Source: CAUJGQ01 sp038325665 (GTDB lineage Bacteria; Chloroflexota; Dehalococcoidia; CAUJGQ01). From it: a stretch of DNA of 6,665 bases. Location of the stretch: NCBI GenBank assembly GCA_038325665.1, contig JBBQJF010000297.1, positions 1 to 6,665 on the forward strand. Reading direction: 5' to 3'. A model generated the notes under the pieces. It saw nothing but the letters and a program-made list of their open reading frames with translations, searched no databases and was not told the origin of the DNA. The first letter of the stretch is position 1, and every line of letters starts with the position of its first letter. This document shows, piece after piece, positions 6,614 to 6,665 of the stretch. The position numbers were made by a program, and so were the translations under genes.

Positions 6614-6642
6614 CCAGATCCCACGGGGTGACATTCTCTGCT

Positions 6643-6665
6643 GAGGCAAGACGCCGGCAATTCTA
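6643..6665 (-). repeat. Right terminal inverted repeat of the second insertion sequence
   Basis: The reverse complement begins TAGAATTGCCGGCG and matches the left arm at 20 of 23 positions. It continues as the outer right motif copy (6627-6649, 23 bases with one extra A). The TTGCCTC element starts 16 bases from the arm tip at both ends. The window ends on the last matching base, so the true tip may lie slightly further right. Confidence 0.85.

Larger units (their letters stand above)
4862..6665 (+). mobile_element. Insertion sequence with rve-type DDE transposase (right end at window edge)
   Basis: One transposase gene is flanked by inverted repeats (4876-4898 and 6643-6665) and by a second, inner pair of related sites. 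The left limit is put at 4862, where IS630 sequence stops and TGTTGA begins. Matching of the arms can be seen only from 4876, because its partner is the last base of the window, so up to about 14 further bases of the right end, plus the target duplication, would lie beyond 6665. If instead 4876 is the true tip, the element is 1790 bases long and ends exactly at the window edge. The element probably belongs to the IS481/ISNCY-like group of integrase-type transposases; the family name is tentative. Confidence 0.8.

Noticed and set aside
1..6665. CRISPR array, tRNA, rRNA or defence island
   Set aside because: No regularly spaced repeats, no tRNA or rRNA-like stretches and no defence-associated domains were seen in the window.

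Overview
This GC-rich window looks like a bacterial chromosome. A paired DUF1800 and DUF1501 gene set, an M20 amidohydrolase and the sequence style suggest a Chloroflexota-like (possibly Thermomicrobia) or similar high-GC environmental bacterium. That placement is inferred from memory of gene families and was not tested. I found no convincing undescribed system. The most informative part is a right-hand mobile-element region that can be read in layers.

Left part (1-3827), ordinary chromosome: a DUF1800 gene that enters from the left edge; a DUF1501 gene with a Tat-type signal peptide; and an M20-family amidohydrolase of the AbgB/PM20D2 type. The first two normally occur together and probably form an exported protein pair of unknown biochemical role. 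Both gaps between these genes carry inverted repeats. One pairs across 886-1013 and begins on the DUF1800 stop codon. The other is a long, nearly perfect hairpin at 2296-2381 that resembles dispersed intergenic repeats. A sigma70-like promoter candidate lies between the hairpin and the amidohydrolase.

Middle (3828-4210): no intact gene. On the minus strand lies a lysine-rich remnant of a staphylococcal-nuclease-like domain. It has lost several catalytic positions, stops early, and has no signal peptide where a mobile element begins.

Right part (about 4211-6665), nested insertion sequences: the first half of an IS630-family transposase (orfA, a candidate A6 frameshift site, then the start of the DDE domain) stops abruptly near 4861. 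There a second insertion sequence begins. It encodes a 538-residue transposase with an rve/integrase-type D-D(35)-E catalytic core. Its two ends carry inverted repeats, and each end has a second copy of the same 22-23 bp motif 34-36 bp further in, most likely paired transposase-binding sites. The window stops inside or exactly at the right end of this element, so the target duplication and the other half of the IS630 element should lie just beyond it.
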